A DNA stretch of 27,977 nt from a virus. Under the pieces are notes generated by a model. That model was given only the letters and a program-made list of their open reading frames with translations, was not told the DNA's origin and did no database searches. The stretch spans positions 1-27,977 of the IMG/VR virus record IMGVR_UViG_3300013131_005621, one strand, 5' to 3'. The translations under genes were made by a program, and so were the position numbers. Below are positions 13,982-20,540 of this stretch, one piece after another (position 1 is the stretch's first letter; every line of letters starts with the position of its first letter).

Positions 13982-14920
13982 ATGGCACGTGCGCAAGGCG
14001 CGCGGGCGCAGATGGCGCTTGCGTATGAGACGGTTTACGGCACCGCGCCGATCAGCGGGTTCACCAGGATGCCCTTCGCCAGCACCTCGCTGGGATCGGA
14101 ACAGCCGCTCCTGAACAGCGAGTTGCTCGGCTATGGCCGCGATCCCCTCGCCCCGATCAAGGACGCGGTGACGGCCGACGGCGATGTCATGGTGCCGATC
14201 GACGCCGAGGCCTTCGGCTTCTGGCTGAAGGCGGCCTTCGGCGACCCGATCACCTCCGGCGCCGGGCCCTACACCCATGAGTTCCGCTCGGGTAGCTGGA
14301 CCCTGCCCTCGATGGCCATCGAGACCGGCATGCCCGAAGTGCCGCGCTTTGGGATGTATTCGGGCTGCGTGCTGGACCAACTGTCCTGGCAGGTGCAGCG
14401 CTCGGGCCTGCTGACTGCCACCGCCCGGCTGGTGGCGCAGGGCGAGACCATCGCCGCCGCGACCGGCGCGGGCACACCGGCCGAGTTGGGCCTGAAGCGG
14501 TTCGGCCACTTCAACGGCGCGATCAGCCGGAACGGCGCGGCGCTGGGCAACGTGGTGTCAGCGGAAATCACCTATGCCAACAACCTCGACCGGATCGAGG
14601 CCATCCGCAGCGACGGCAAGATCGACGGGGCCGACCCGTCCATCGCCGCCCTGACCGGCCGAATCGAGGTCCGCTTCGCCGACAGCACGCTGGTGACGCA
14701 GGCGATCAACGGCGACCCCTGCGAGATCAGCTTCGCCTATGTCCTGCCCTCGGGCGAAAGCTTCACCTTCACCGCACATGCTGTCTACCTGCCGCGCCCC
14801 CGGATCGAGATTTCCGGGCCTCAGGGCGTGCAGGCGACCTTCGACTGGCAAGCCGGCAAGGCCGCCAGCCCGGCGCGCATGTGCACCGCCACCCTCGTCA
14901 ACAGCATCGCAGGATATTGA
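13982..14920 (+). CDS. Phage tail tube protein (major tail protein)
   Basis: A 312-residue protein opening MARAQGARAQMALAYETVYGTAP, the start of the tail tube family found in rhodobacterial prophages. It continues with GFTRMPFASTSLGSEQPLL, then GDVMVPIDAEAFGFWLKAAFG and later AEITYANNLDRIEAIRSDG and PCEISFAYVLPSGESFTFTAH, which are alternating beta strands. Hexameric rings of this protein stack to make the non-contractile tube. It has an AAGGAG ribosome binding site at 13970-13975, is followed by the tail assembly chaperone gene after two bases, and its position between terminator and chaperone is that of lambda V. Confidence 0.85.
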   Translation: MARAQGARAQMALAYETVYGTAPISGFTRMPFASTSLGSEQPLLNSELLGYGRDPLAPIKDAVTADGDVMVPIDAEAFGFWLKAAFGDPITSGAGPYTHEFRSGSWTLPSMAIETGMPEVPRFGMYSGCVLDQLSWQVQRSGLLTATARLVAQGETIAAATGAGTPAELGLKRFGHFNGAISRNGAALGNVVSAEITYANNLDRIEAIRSDGKIDGADPSIAALTGRIEVRFADSTLVTQAINGDPCEISFAYVLPSGESFTFTAHAVYLPRPRIEISGPQGVQATFDWQAGKAASPARMCTATLVNSIAGY

Positions 14921-14922
14921 TT

Positions 14923-15360
14923 ATGATCCGACTGAACCTGACCGCCACGCCGGAATGGCTGGAACTCGCCCCCGGCCTGCGCCTGCTGGTCGGCCCCCTG
15001 ACCACTGCCCTGATGGTTTCAGCGCGCGCCGACCCAGCCATTGAAGCCCTGCCGGAGGGTGCCAGCCAAGAGGCGCTGGCCCTCACGATGGCCAAAGCCG
15101 TAGCCCGGCGTGCTGTTCTGGATTGGGAAGGTGTGGGTGATACCCTGGGCCAACCCCTGCCCGTCGCTCCCGAGGGCATCGACGCCCTTTTGGAAATCTG
15201 GCCGGTCTTCGAGGCGTTTCAGACCCAGTACGTCGCCAAGGGACTCATCCTGGACGCGGAAAAAAACGTCTCCGCGCCCTCGCCGACTGGTCCTTCGGCG
15301 GGGGCGACCGCTATTGCGCCGCCTGCGCTGGCCCCTGCCCCGACTGCCCCGCAAGACTGA
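14923..15360 (+). CDS. Tail assembly chaperone, zero-frame product (gpG-like)
   Basis: A 145-residue protein just after the tail tube gene, at the lambda G position. Up to about residue 113 it looks like a genuine domain (MIRLNLTATPEWLELAPGLR, GLTTALM-like strand, DALLEIWPVFEAF helix). From residue 116 it turns into low-complexity Ser/Pro/Ala sequence (VSAPSPTGPSAGATAIAPPA...), while the -1 frame becomes clearly coding. In siphoviruses, the G product and its frameshifted G-T form coat the tape measure protein before the tube polymerises. ATG 14923 starts two bases after the tail tube stop. Confidence 0.85.
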   Translation: MIRLNLTATPEWLELAPGLRLLVGPLTTALMVSARADPAIEALPEGASQEALALTMAKAVARRAVLDWEGVGDTLGQPLPVAPEGIDALLEIWPVFEAFQTQYVAKGLILDAEKNVSAPSPTGPSAGATAIAPPALAPAPTAPQD

Positions 15361-15602
15361 ACCGGCCACAGACCCCAGAGGGCTGGCAGGTCTGGGATCT
15401 GGTCGGCCGCCTTGGTGGTCAGCTGCGGGTTATTCCCGGCGCAGTCCTCGGCTGGGACATGGGTGCTGCGCTGGCCATGGCCCGTGCCCTCGGCATCGAC
15501 ACCCTGATCGCCGCCGAACTGCTGCCCGAGATCGAGGCGGTGATGGTGCGCAAGCTGAACGAGCAGATGCCGGACGGCAGCGCGGCGGGCGTCAGCCCTT
15601 GA
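14923..15602 (+). CDS. Tail assembly chaperone G-T, -1 frameshift fusion
   Basis: Slippage back one base at A AAA AAC (15261-15267) joins codon 114-115 (Lys-Lys) to the -1 frame, which is open from 15267 to the TGA at 15600-15602. The fusion has 226 residues: 115 from the G frame, then 111 that start RLRALADWSFGGGDRY, then CAACAGPCPDC, then PQTPEGWQVWDLVGRLGG and a helical end. The downstream frame has no start codon far enough upstream to make more than 47 residues on its own, so it needs the frameshift. The T part would recruit the tape measure. Its last 11 bp overlap the 3' end of the antisense VapC gene. Confidence 0.8.
15261..15306 (+). promoter_or_regulatory. Programmed -1 frameshift signal (slippery site and stem-loop)
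   Basis: The zero-frame heptamer is A AAA AAC (15261-15267), a classical X XXY YYZ slippery sequence. After a 7-nt spacer comes a stem: CGCCCTCGCCGA (15275-15286) pairs with TCGGCGGGGGCG (15295-15306) over 12 bp with one G-U pair and an 8-nt loop. Site, spacer and stem length are all in the range of known bacterial and phage frameshift signals. Its placement in the chaperone gene ahead of the tape measure is the conserved location in lambda-like tails. Confidence 0.8.
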
Positions 15603-15972
15603 TCTTCTCGATCACGGTGACGCCCGGCAGGCCCTCGAAATGCCTGTCGCAGGTCAGCAGAGTCGCAGCCCGGGCCCGCGCGGTGGCGAACATGATCGCA
15701 TCCGCCGTTGCCATCTTGTGGTCGCGGCAGGCCTCGGCCGCGGCGAGGGCAATCTCGGTATCGAGCGCCACGACCTGACAGACCTGCGTGAAGGCGATCA
15801 CCTGATCCGCCTTGTCCTCGCCCACTTCGCGGGTGAGCCATTTCGCCAGTTCCAGTTGCACCATGGTCGGCACCAGCCACTCCGCCTGATCGGGCAGATG
15901 TTCGGCGACTTTCTCCCCGGTGAGTGATCCGATCAGCCATTCGATCCACGCAGACGTATCGACAAGGACCAT
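15592..15972 (-). CDS. PIN-domain toxin (VapC family)
   Basis: A 126-residue PIN ribonuclease. The catalytic acids are all visible: Asp5 in MVLVDTSAWI, Glu41 in VQLELAKW, Asp91 in ATADAIMFATA and Asp109 in LLTCDRHF. VapC enzymes cleave tRNA or rRNA when freed from antitoxin. The ATG shares one base with the antitoxin stop (TGATG), so the two are translated together. The gene lies antisense to the late genes, and its 3' end overlaps the end of the G-T reading frame by 11 bp. Confidence 0.9.
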   Translation of the reverse strand: MVLVDTSAWIEWLIGSLTGEKVAEHLPDQAEWLVPTMVQLELAKWLTREVGEDKADQVIAFTQVCQVVALDTEIALAAAEACRDHKMATADAIMFATARARAATLLTCDRHFEGLPGVTVIEKIKG

Positions 15973-16184
15973 CAGAACCGGTCCCTGCGGTCACGGAAAT
16001 CCGTGGTGGATGCGCCACGCGCGAGGCCCTGCAACGCCGCGCGCTTCGGGACCGGTACCAGCAGGACACCCGTGCCCTTGGGGATAAAGGCGAAAGTCAG
16101 CCCGGCCTCCCAATGCTGTGCACTCCGGATCGCCTTGGGGATCGATATCTGGAACTTCGAAGACAGGATTGCGGTCTCGGACAT
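15972..16184 (-). CDS. SpoVT/AbrB-family antitoxin (VapB-like)
   Basis: A 70-residue antitoxin. Its N-terminal SETAILSSKFQISIPKAIRSAQHWEAGLTFAFIPKGTGVLLVP is a swapped-hairpin AbrB/MazE DNA-binding fold (the SSKFQISIPKAIR strand-turn is the signature). The C-terminal tail (LARGASTTDFRDRRDRF) would bind the toxin active site. ATG 16184 is chosen over ATG 16190 because GGAGG lies 9 nt before it, while it is only 3 nt before the other. It would repress its own promoter. CGTAA repeats 10 bp apart lie in the gap just upstream. Confidence 0.85.
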   Translation of the reverse strand: MSETAILSSKFQISIPKAIRSAQHWEAGLTFAFIPKGTGVLLVPVPKRAALQGLARGASTTDFRDRRDRF

Positions 16185-16215
16185 GATCATACGCCTCCAC
16201 GATCGATACGCGCAA

Positions 16216-16230
16216 CGTAAGACGCCGTAA
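16216..16230 (-). promoter_or_regulatory. Candidate vapBC operator (CGTAA direct repeats)
   Basis: CGTAA occurs at 16216-16220 and 16226-16230, one helical turn apart. On the transcribed strand the region reads TTGATT, a 17-bp spacer, then TACGTT, a plausible sigma-70-like promoter for the antitoxin gene that overlaps the repeats. The match to -10 consensus is weak. The same gap also holds the AAGGAA ribosome binding site of the tape measure gene on the other strand. Confidence 0.3.
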
Positions 16231-16254
16231 CGACAAAATCAAGGAAACTCAGAA

Positions 16255-18681
16255 ATGGCTGAAAAGCGTGTGTCCGTCCGCCTCGTGGCCGAAGGCGGCC
16301 GCCAGGTGCGCGCGGAACTGGAAGGCATCGGCGATGCTGGCGCGCGCGGCTTTGGTCGCCTGTCCACCGAGATGGAGCAGGCCAACACGCGGCTGGCCGG
16401 TTTTGCCCGCAAGGCCGGGATTGCGCTGGCGGCCGTGACGGTTGCAGCGGCGGCGGCTGGTGTGGCGATGGTTCGTTCAGGCCTCGAGACCATCGGCGCG
16501 CAGGCGGACATGGCCGCGTCCCTAAAAACCACGGTCGAAAGTCTGCAGGTGCTGACATGGGCTGGCGAGTTGGCAGGCGTGTCGATGGGCGAAATCGAAC
16601 AGGCCACGAAGAAGCTGACCACCCGGCTGTCGGAAGCGGCCGCCGGATCGGGATCGGCCGTTGGTGCCTTGCAGCGGCTGAACCTGACGGCTGCTGAGCT
16701 TCAGTCGCTCCCACTCGACCAGCGCATCGTCGCCATTCAGGAGGCGCTGAACCGGTTTGTGCCAGAAGCGGAGCGCGCCGCCGTCGCGTCTGATCTCTTC
16801 GGCGACAAGGCGGCGCTGGCGTTTTTGCGGATCGATCCAGCCACGTTGCGCGAAGCGGCTCAGGATGTGCGCGACTTCGGTGTGGCGGTCAGCGCGGCTG
16901 ATGCTGCCCAGATCGAACGCACTGGCGACGCCATCGCCAAGCTGAGCCTGATCTGGCTCGGCCTGACCAACCGGCTGACGGCGGCCGTTGCCCCAGCGCT
17001 GGAAACCATCGCCAACACGCTGGCCGACATGGCACGCAGCACCGGGCCGATTGGCATCGCGATCAACGCCCTCTTCGACAATATCGGCCGCCTGACCACC
17101 TACGCTGCCACCTTTGCCACCCTGATGGCCGGGCGCTGGGTGGCGGGGCTGGCCGCTGCGGCCCTGTCAGTGCGCGGCCTTGCCACCGGCCTCGTCGTCC
17201 TGCGCGGGGCCCTGATCCGCACCGGCATCGGCGCGCTGATCGTTGGCGCGGGCGAGTTGGTGTTCCAGTTCACCCGGCTCGTCGCAGGCGCGGGTGGTTT
17301 CGGCGCAGCCATTGGCCTGCTGAAGGATCTGGCGCTGGAGGTCTGGGACCGCATCGGTTTGGGCGCGACCTCGGCCTGGTCGAAGATTGAGGCCAGCTGG
17401 GCCGGGCTGCAGGCCACGATCTATGGCGCAATGCACTCCTCGGTTGAGGCGGTGACCAGCTTTGGCAATTCGGCTGCTGGCATCTTCAAGGGGGCCTATG
17501 ACGCAGTGAAGGCGATCTGGGGCCAGCTGCCCGGCGCGATTGGCGATTTTGCCTTCCAGGCCGCCAACGGCCTGATCGGGGGCGTCGAGGCGATGCTGAA
17601 CGGCGTCGTCACCCGGATCAACAACTTCATCAACGGGTTGAATGCGGCACTGGACCTCTTGCCCGATTGGGCGGTCGGCGAAGGTGGGGTGCGGATCGGC
17701 ACGCTGGATCCGGTGGCGCTGGGCCGGATCGACAATCCCTTTGCCGGATCTGCCGCTGCGGCCGGAACTGCCGCCGCCGAAGCCTTCTCGGCCGCGATGG
17801 CGCAGACCTATGTCACCACGCCCGACCTCGGCCTCAACGGAATGGCGGAAGAAGCTACCTCCCGGGCCGAGGCCTGGCGCGAGGCTTCCGGCATGCTCGC
17901 CGATGCCGCCGCGCGTCCGATGCAAAGCTGGCAGGCGCTGAAGGACGCGGTTGCCGGTGCGGGAACTGAAGGTGAGGCGGCACTGGACGGGGCCGCAGAG
18001 GCTGCCGACAGGCTGGACGAGTCGATGACCGAGGCTGGCCGCGCCGCCGGTGGCGCAGGAACGGCTGCCGCGGCTGGGGCCGAAGTGGCCAAGACCGGAT
18101 GGGAAGCCACCGTGGCCACGCTCGCTGACTATGCCGCGAAAGCCCGCGATATCGGCGGCGACATCGGAAGCACGCTGGTCTCTGCCTTCACCTCGGCCGA
18201 GAATGCCGTTGGCGAGTTCGTGAAAACCGGCAAACTCGACTTCCGCGATCTGGTCACCTCGATGATCGCCGATCTGGCCAAACTCGCGGCGCGTCGGTTC
18301 ATCCTCGGCCCCATCGCCAATGCCTTGTCGGGCGCGCTGGGCGGCGCCGGTGGCATCTTCGCCAACATCCTGCACGCGGGCGGCATAGTTGGATCGCTGG
18401 GCCCGGGTCGCATGGTCCCGGCCCTGACTTTCGCCGGTGCCCCGCGCATGCACGCGGGCGGTTGGGCCGGGATCAAGCCTGACGAAGTGCCCGCGATCCT
18501 GCAGCGCGGCGAGCGGGTTTTGTCTCGCCGGGAAGCTGCTGGTTACGGCCAGGGACCGTCCTCAACACCCGCCATCAACGTCACGATCAATGCCCGCGAC
18601 GCCGAAAGCTTCCGGCAATCGCGCACGCAGGTTGCCGCTGACATTGCGCGCGCGGTGTCGCTGGGCCGGAGGGGCATGTGA
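16255..18681 (+). CDS. Phage tail tape measure protein
   Basis: An 808-residue tape measure protein of the lambda/GTA type. Residues 1-50 are a helical start (VSVRLVAEGGRQVRAELEGIG), then the hydrophobic span AGIALAAVTVAAAAAGVAM at 54-72, which is usual for these proteins. The region LQVLTWAGELAGVSMGEIEQATKKL and VFGDKA-like SDLFGDKAALAFL are conserved in tape measure proteins of this group. Long Ala/Gly-rich helices follow, with further hydrophobic stretches around residues 285-345. The C-terminal third has VSAFTSAENAVGEFVKTGKLDF and Gly-rich ALGGAGGIFANILHAGG. Length should set a tail of about 120 nm. It has an AAGGAA ribosome binding site 9 nt from ATG. Confidence 0.92.
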   Translation: MAEKRVSVRLVAEGGRQVRAELEGIGDAGARGFGRLSTEMEQANTRLAGFARKAGIALAAVTVAAAAAGVAMVRSGLETIGAQADMAASLKTTVESLQVLTWAGELAGVSMGEIEQATKKLTTRLSEAAAGSGSAVGALQRLNLTAAELQSLPLDQRIVAIQEALNRFVPEAERAAVASDLFGDKAALAFLRIDPATLREAAQDVRDFGVAVSAADAAQIERTGDAIAKLSLIWLGLTNRLTAAVAPALETIANTLADMARSTGPIGIAINALFDNIGRLTTYAATFATLMAGRWVAGLAAAALSVRGLATGLVVLRGALIRTGIGALIVGAGELVFQFTRLVAGAGGFGAAIGLLKDLALEVWDRIGLGATSAWSKIEASWAGLQATIYGAMHSSVEAVTSFGNSAAGIFKGAYDAVKAIWGQLPGAIGDFAFQAANGLIGGVEAMLNGVVTRINNFINGLNAALDLLPDWAVGEGGVRIGTLDPVALGRIDNPFAGSAAAAGTAAAEAFSAAMAQTYVTTPDLGLNGMAEEATSRAEAWREASGMLADAAARPMQSWQALKDAVAGAGTEGEAALDGAAEAADRLDESMTEAGRAAGGAGTAAAAGAEVAKTGWEATVATLADYAAKARDIGGDIGSTLVSAFTSAENAVGEFVKTGKLDFRDLVTSMIADLAKLAARRFILGPIANALSGALGGAGGIFANILHAGGIVGSLGPGRMVPALTFAGAPRMHAGGWAGIKPDEVPAILQRGERVLSRREAAGYGQGPSSTPAINVTINARDAESFRQSRTQVAADIARAVSLGRRGM

Positions 18682-18686
18682 GTGCG

Positions 18687-18713
18687 CCCCGCAAGTGGGC
18701 ACCGGTTGCGGGG
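18687..18713 (+). promoter_or_regulatory. Intercistronic hairpin after the tape measure gene
   Basis: CCCCGCAA (18687-18694) and TTGCGGGG (18706-18713) form a perfect 8-bp stem with an 11-nt loop GTGGGCACCGG, starting 6 bp after the tape measure stop. It is followed by AAAAA, not a U-run, so it is not an intrinsic terminator for the + strand. It may protect the 3' end of the upstream message or set differential expression. The AAGTGGGCACCGGTT core resembles palindromic elements dispersed in alphaproteobacterial genomes, from memory only. Confidence 0.45.
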
Positions 18714-18740
18714 AAAAAGCACGAACAAGGGAGAGAATAG

Positions 18741-19367
18741 ATGGCGTTTCACGAGGTGCGCTTCCCCGACAACATCAGCCGCGGGGCGCGCGGCGGGCCG
18801 GAACGGCGCACGCAAGTGGTGGAATTGGCCAGCGGCGATGAAGAGCGCAACGCCAGCTGGGCAAACTCGCGCCGCCGCTATGATGTCGCCTACGGCATCC
18901 GCCGCGCCGACGATCTGGCAGCGGTGGTGGCCTTCTTCGAGGCGCGCAATGGCCGCCTGCACGGGTTCCGCTTCAAAGACTGGGCCGACTACAAATCCTG
19001 CTTGCCATCGCAGGCGGTCGCACCCACCGACCAGCCGATCGGCACCGGCAATGGTGCCGTCACCAGTTTCGCACTGCTGAAGCGCTACGCCTCCGGCGCG
19101 CAAGGCTGGACCCGCGCCATCGCCAAACCTGTGGCTGGTACTGTCCGCCTCGCCCTGAACGGGGTCGAGCAGATGACGGGCTGGAGTGTCGATCTCGCCA
19201 CCGGCAGCATCACCTTCGTCGCCGCCCCCGGCGCGGGCGTCGCCATCACTGCAGGCTTCGAATTCGACGTCCCTGTCCGCTTCGACACCGACGCCCTCGA
19301 CGTCACCCTCGACCTCGAACGGCTCGGGTCGATCACGTCCATCCCGCTTCTGGAGATCCGCAGATGA
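18741..19367 (+). CDS. DUF2460 tail protein (GTA orfg12-like distal tail)
   Basis: A 208-residue DUF2460 protein: MAFHEVRFPDNISRGARGGPERRTQVVELASGDEERN at the start, ANSRRRYDVAYGIR, and FFEARNGRLHGFRFKDWADYKSC, which are the family's conserved stretches. The family corresponds to orfg12 of the Rhodobacter GTA, which forms the distal tail ring joining tube and tip and is equivalent in place to lambda M. Beta-rich C-terminus (GFEFDVPVRFDTDALDVTLDLERLGSI) is typical. It follows the tape measure gene after a 59-bp gap with a GGGAGAG ribosome binding site. Its stop overlaps the ATG of the holin-like gene. Confidence 0.93.
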   Translation: MAFHEVRFPDNISRGARGGPERRTQVVELASGDEERNASWANSRRRYDVAYGIRRADDLAAVVAFFEARNGRLHGFRFKDWADYKSCLPSQAVAPTDQPIGTGNGAVTSFALLKRYASGAQGWTRAIAKPVAGTVRLALNGVEQMTGWSVDLATGSITFVAAPGAGVAITAGFEFDVPVRFDTDALDVTLDLERLGSITSIPLLEIRR

Positions 19368-19714
19368 ATGATGAATCCGGCTTCTTCGCCACGGTGCTGC
19401 GCGATCTGGCAAGCTCCACCGCCGTGATCCTCGCCACATGGGGTGCGCTGGGCGGCGCGACCAATGCGCTGACCACGCGGATGCGGCTCCGCGACGCCCT
19501 GCGCCATATCCTCATCGGCGGCCTGATCGCGGCGGGGATGGGCAGCCTCTCGATGGCGCTTGTCACCCGCTGGCTCGGCCTGCCGCCCGAGGCCATTCCC
19601 GCCGGGGGCGCGGCCGGATCGGCGGCCTATCTGGTCGGGGTCTTCGGCCCCGCCTTCATCGAGCTGATCCTCGCGCGGCTGCGCGGCGCAAAGGACGGTG
19701 CCGGTGATGAGTGA
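19364..19714 (+). CDS. Putative holin (three transmembrane segments, superfamily III-like)
   Basis: A 116-residue membrane protein with three hydrophobic stretches: about 18-36 (STAVILATWGALGGATNAL), 49-67 (ILIGGLIAAGMGSLSMALV) and 82-106 (AAGSAAYLVGVFGPAFIELIL), with a charged C-terminus. GALGG-type and GVFGPAFIE segments recall phage holin superfamily III (LydA type). It directly precedes a GH24 lysozyme without a signal peptide, so a pore-former is needed. ATG 19364 overlaps the DUF2460 stop (ATGA). Other membrane functions cannot be excluded. Confidence 0.65.
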   Translation: MNDESGFFATVLRDLASSTAVILATWGALGGATNALTTRMRLRDALRHILIGGLIAAGMGSLSMALVTRWLGLPPEAIPAGGAAGSAAYLVGVFGPAFIELILARLRGAKDGAGDE

Positions 19715-19838
19715 CCTCCTGCGTCTCGCGCGTTCCCTCCGCTGCGATGCGACCGATCCACGTCTGACCTACAGCCACCGACTGCGCGTCGGCCTCGCGG
19801 TTGCCGCCTTGATCTTCCTTTTCTCAGCCATCGGGTGA
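19707..19838 (+). CDS. 43-residue single-pass membrane protein in lysis cassette
   Basis: ATG at 19707 opens a 43-residue frame: MSDLLRLARSLRCDATDPRL, then SHRLRVGLAVAALIFLFSAIG. The C-terminal 15 or so residues are a transmembrane segment preceded by Arg residues, so the N-terminus should be cytoplasmic. It overlaps the holin-like gene by 8 bp and ends 4 bp before the lysozyme gene, fitting a coupled set. AAGGACG lies 10 nt before the start. It could be an antiholin, spanin-like partner or second pore component; I do not recognise the family. Confidence 0.55.
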   Translation: MSDLLRLARSLRCDATDPRLTYSHRLRVGLAVAALIFLFSAIG

Positions 19839-19842
19839 TCCA

Positions 19843-20538
19843 ATGCACATGACTGACAGGGGCCTGCTGGCCCTGATCCGGCACGAAGGTATCGTGCCCG
19901 GACCCTACCTCGACGTGAACGACGTCTGGACCTTTGGCATCGGCCATACCGCCGAAGCCGGGGCCCCCGACCCAGCCCACATGCCGCGCGGCATGCCCGG
20001 CGATCTTGATGCCGGGATCCGCGAAGCATTCCGGCTTTTCCGCATCGACATCTCTGCATACGAGACGGCGGTGCTGCGCGCGGTGAAGGTGCCTCTGGAA
20101 CCGCACGAGTTCGATGCGCTGGTCTCGTTTCATTACAACACCGGCGGCATCGCCAAGGCCGCGCTGACGAAGGCCCTCAACGCGGGCAATCGCACGGCTG
20201 CCTCCGATGGCTTCATGGGCTGGCTCAGGCCCGCTGCCATCCGCCCACGGCGCGACGCCGAACGCGCCCTCTTCGCGACGGGACGCTATCCAACCGGGGA
20301 CATTCCCGTCTGGGCCGTGGAGCGCGATGGTCGGGTGAGTTTCGCGCGACCGATCCGGCGGCTGACCGAGGCCGAGGCGCTGGCGCTGCTGCGCCCGGCG
20401 ATCAGCCCATCAGCCATCCCCATGCCTTCCATCCCATCCCCGACCACGCCCGCGGCGCCAGCGCCAGAAGCTGCGGCAATCGGGGCAACGCTGGCCGCAC
20501 GCCTCCTCGCTTACCTCAAAACCCTGATCGGAGTCTGA
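19843..20538 (+). CDS. GH24 lysozyme (endolysin) with extended C-terminus
   Basis: A 231-residue muramidase. The catalytic triad spacing equals that of T4 lysozyme: Glu15 (RHEG), Asp24 (YLDVND) and Thr30 (WTFGIGHT), i.e. 9 and 6 residues apart. HEFDALVSFHYNTGG near 90-105 is the conserved second motif. There is no signal peptide, so it depends on a holin. GH24 endolysins are usually about 150-180 residues; this one continues with a Pro/Ala linker (about 190-210) and a hydrophobic amphipathic end (AARLLAYLKTLIGV) that could bind membranes. The start may be M1 or M3; the ribosome binding site is weak. Confidence 0.92.
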   Translation: MHMTDRGLLALIRHEGIVPGPYLDVNDVWTFGIGHTAEAGAPDPAHMPRGMPGDLDAGIREAFRLFRIDISAYETAVLRAVKVPLEPHEFDALVSFHYNTGGIAKAALTKALNAGNRTAASDGFMGWLRPAAIRPRRDAERALFATGRYPTGDIPVWAVERDGRVSFARPIRRLTEAEALALLRPAISPSAIPMPSIPSPTTPAAPAPEAAAIGATLAARLLAYLKTLIGV

Positions 20539-20540
20539 AC

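Noticed and set aside
15110-15778. 222-codon + frame across the chaperone region
   Set aside because: It is neither the G frame nor the -1 T frame, runs under vapC and has Arg/Pro/Ser-rich shadow composition.
17167-18453. 428-codon antisense frame under the tape measure gene
   Set aside because: Shadow frame without domains; tape measure features are clear on the + strand.
18687-18720. Intrinsic terminator after the tape measure gene
   Set aside because: The stem is followed by A residues, not T residues, and on the other strand the T-run precedes rather than follows the stem.
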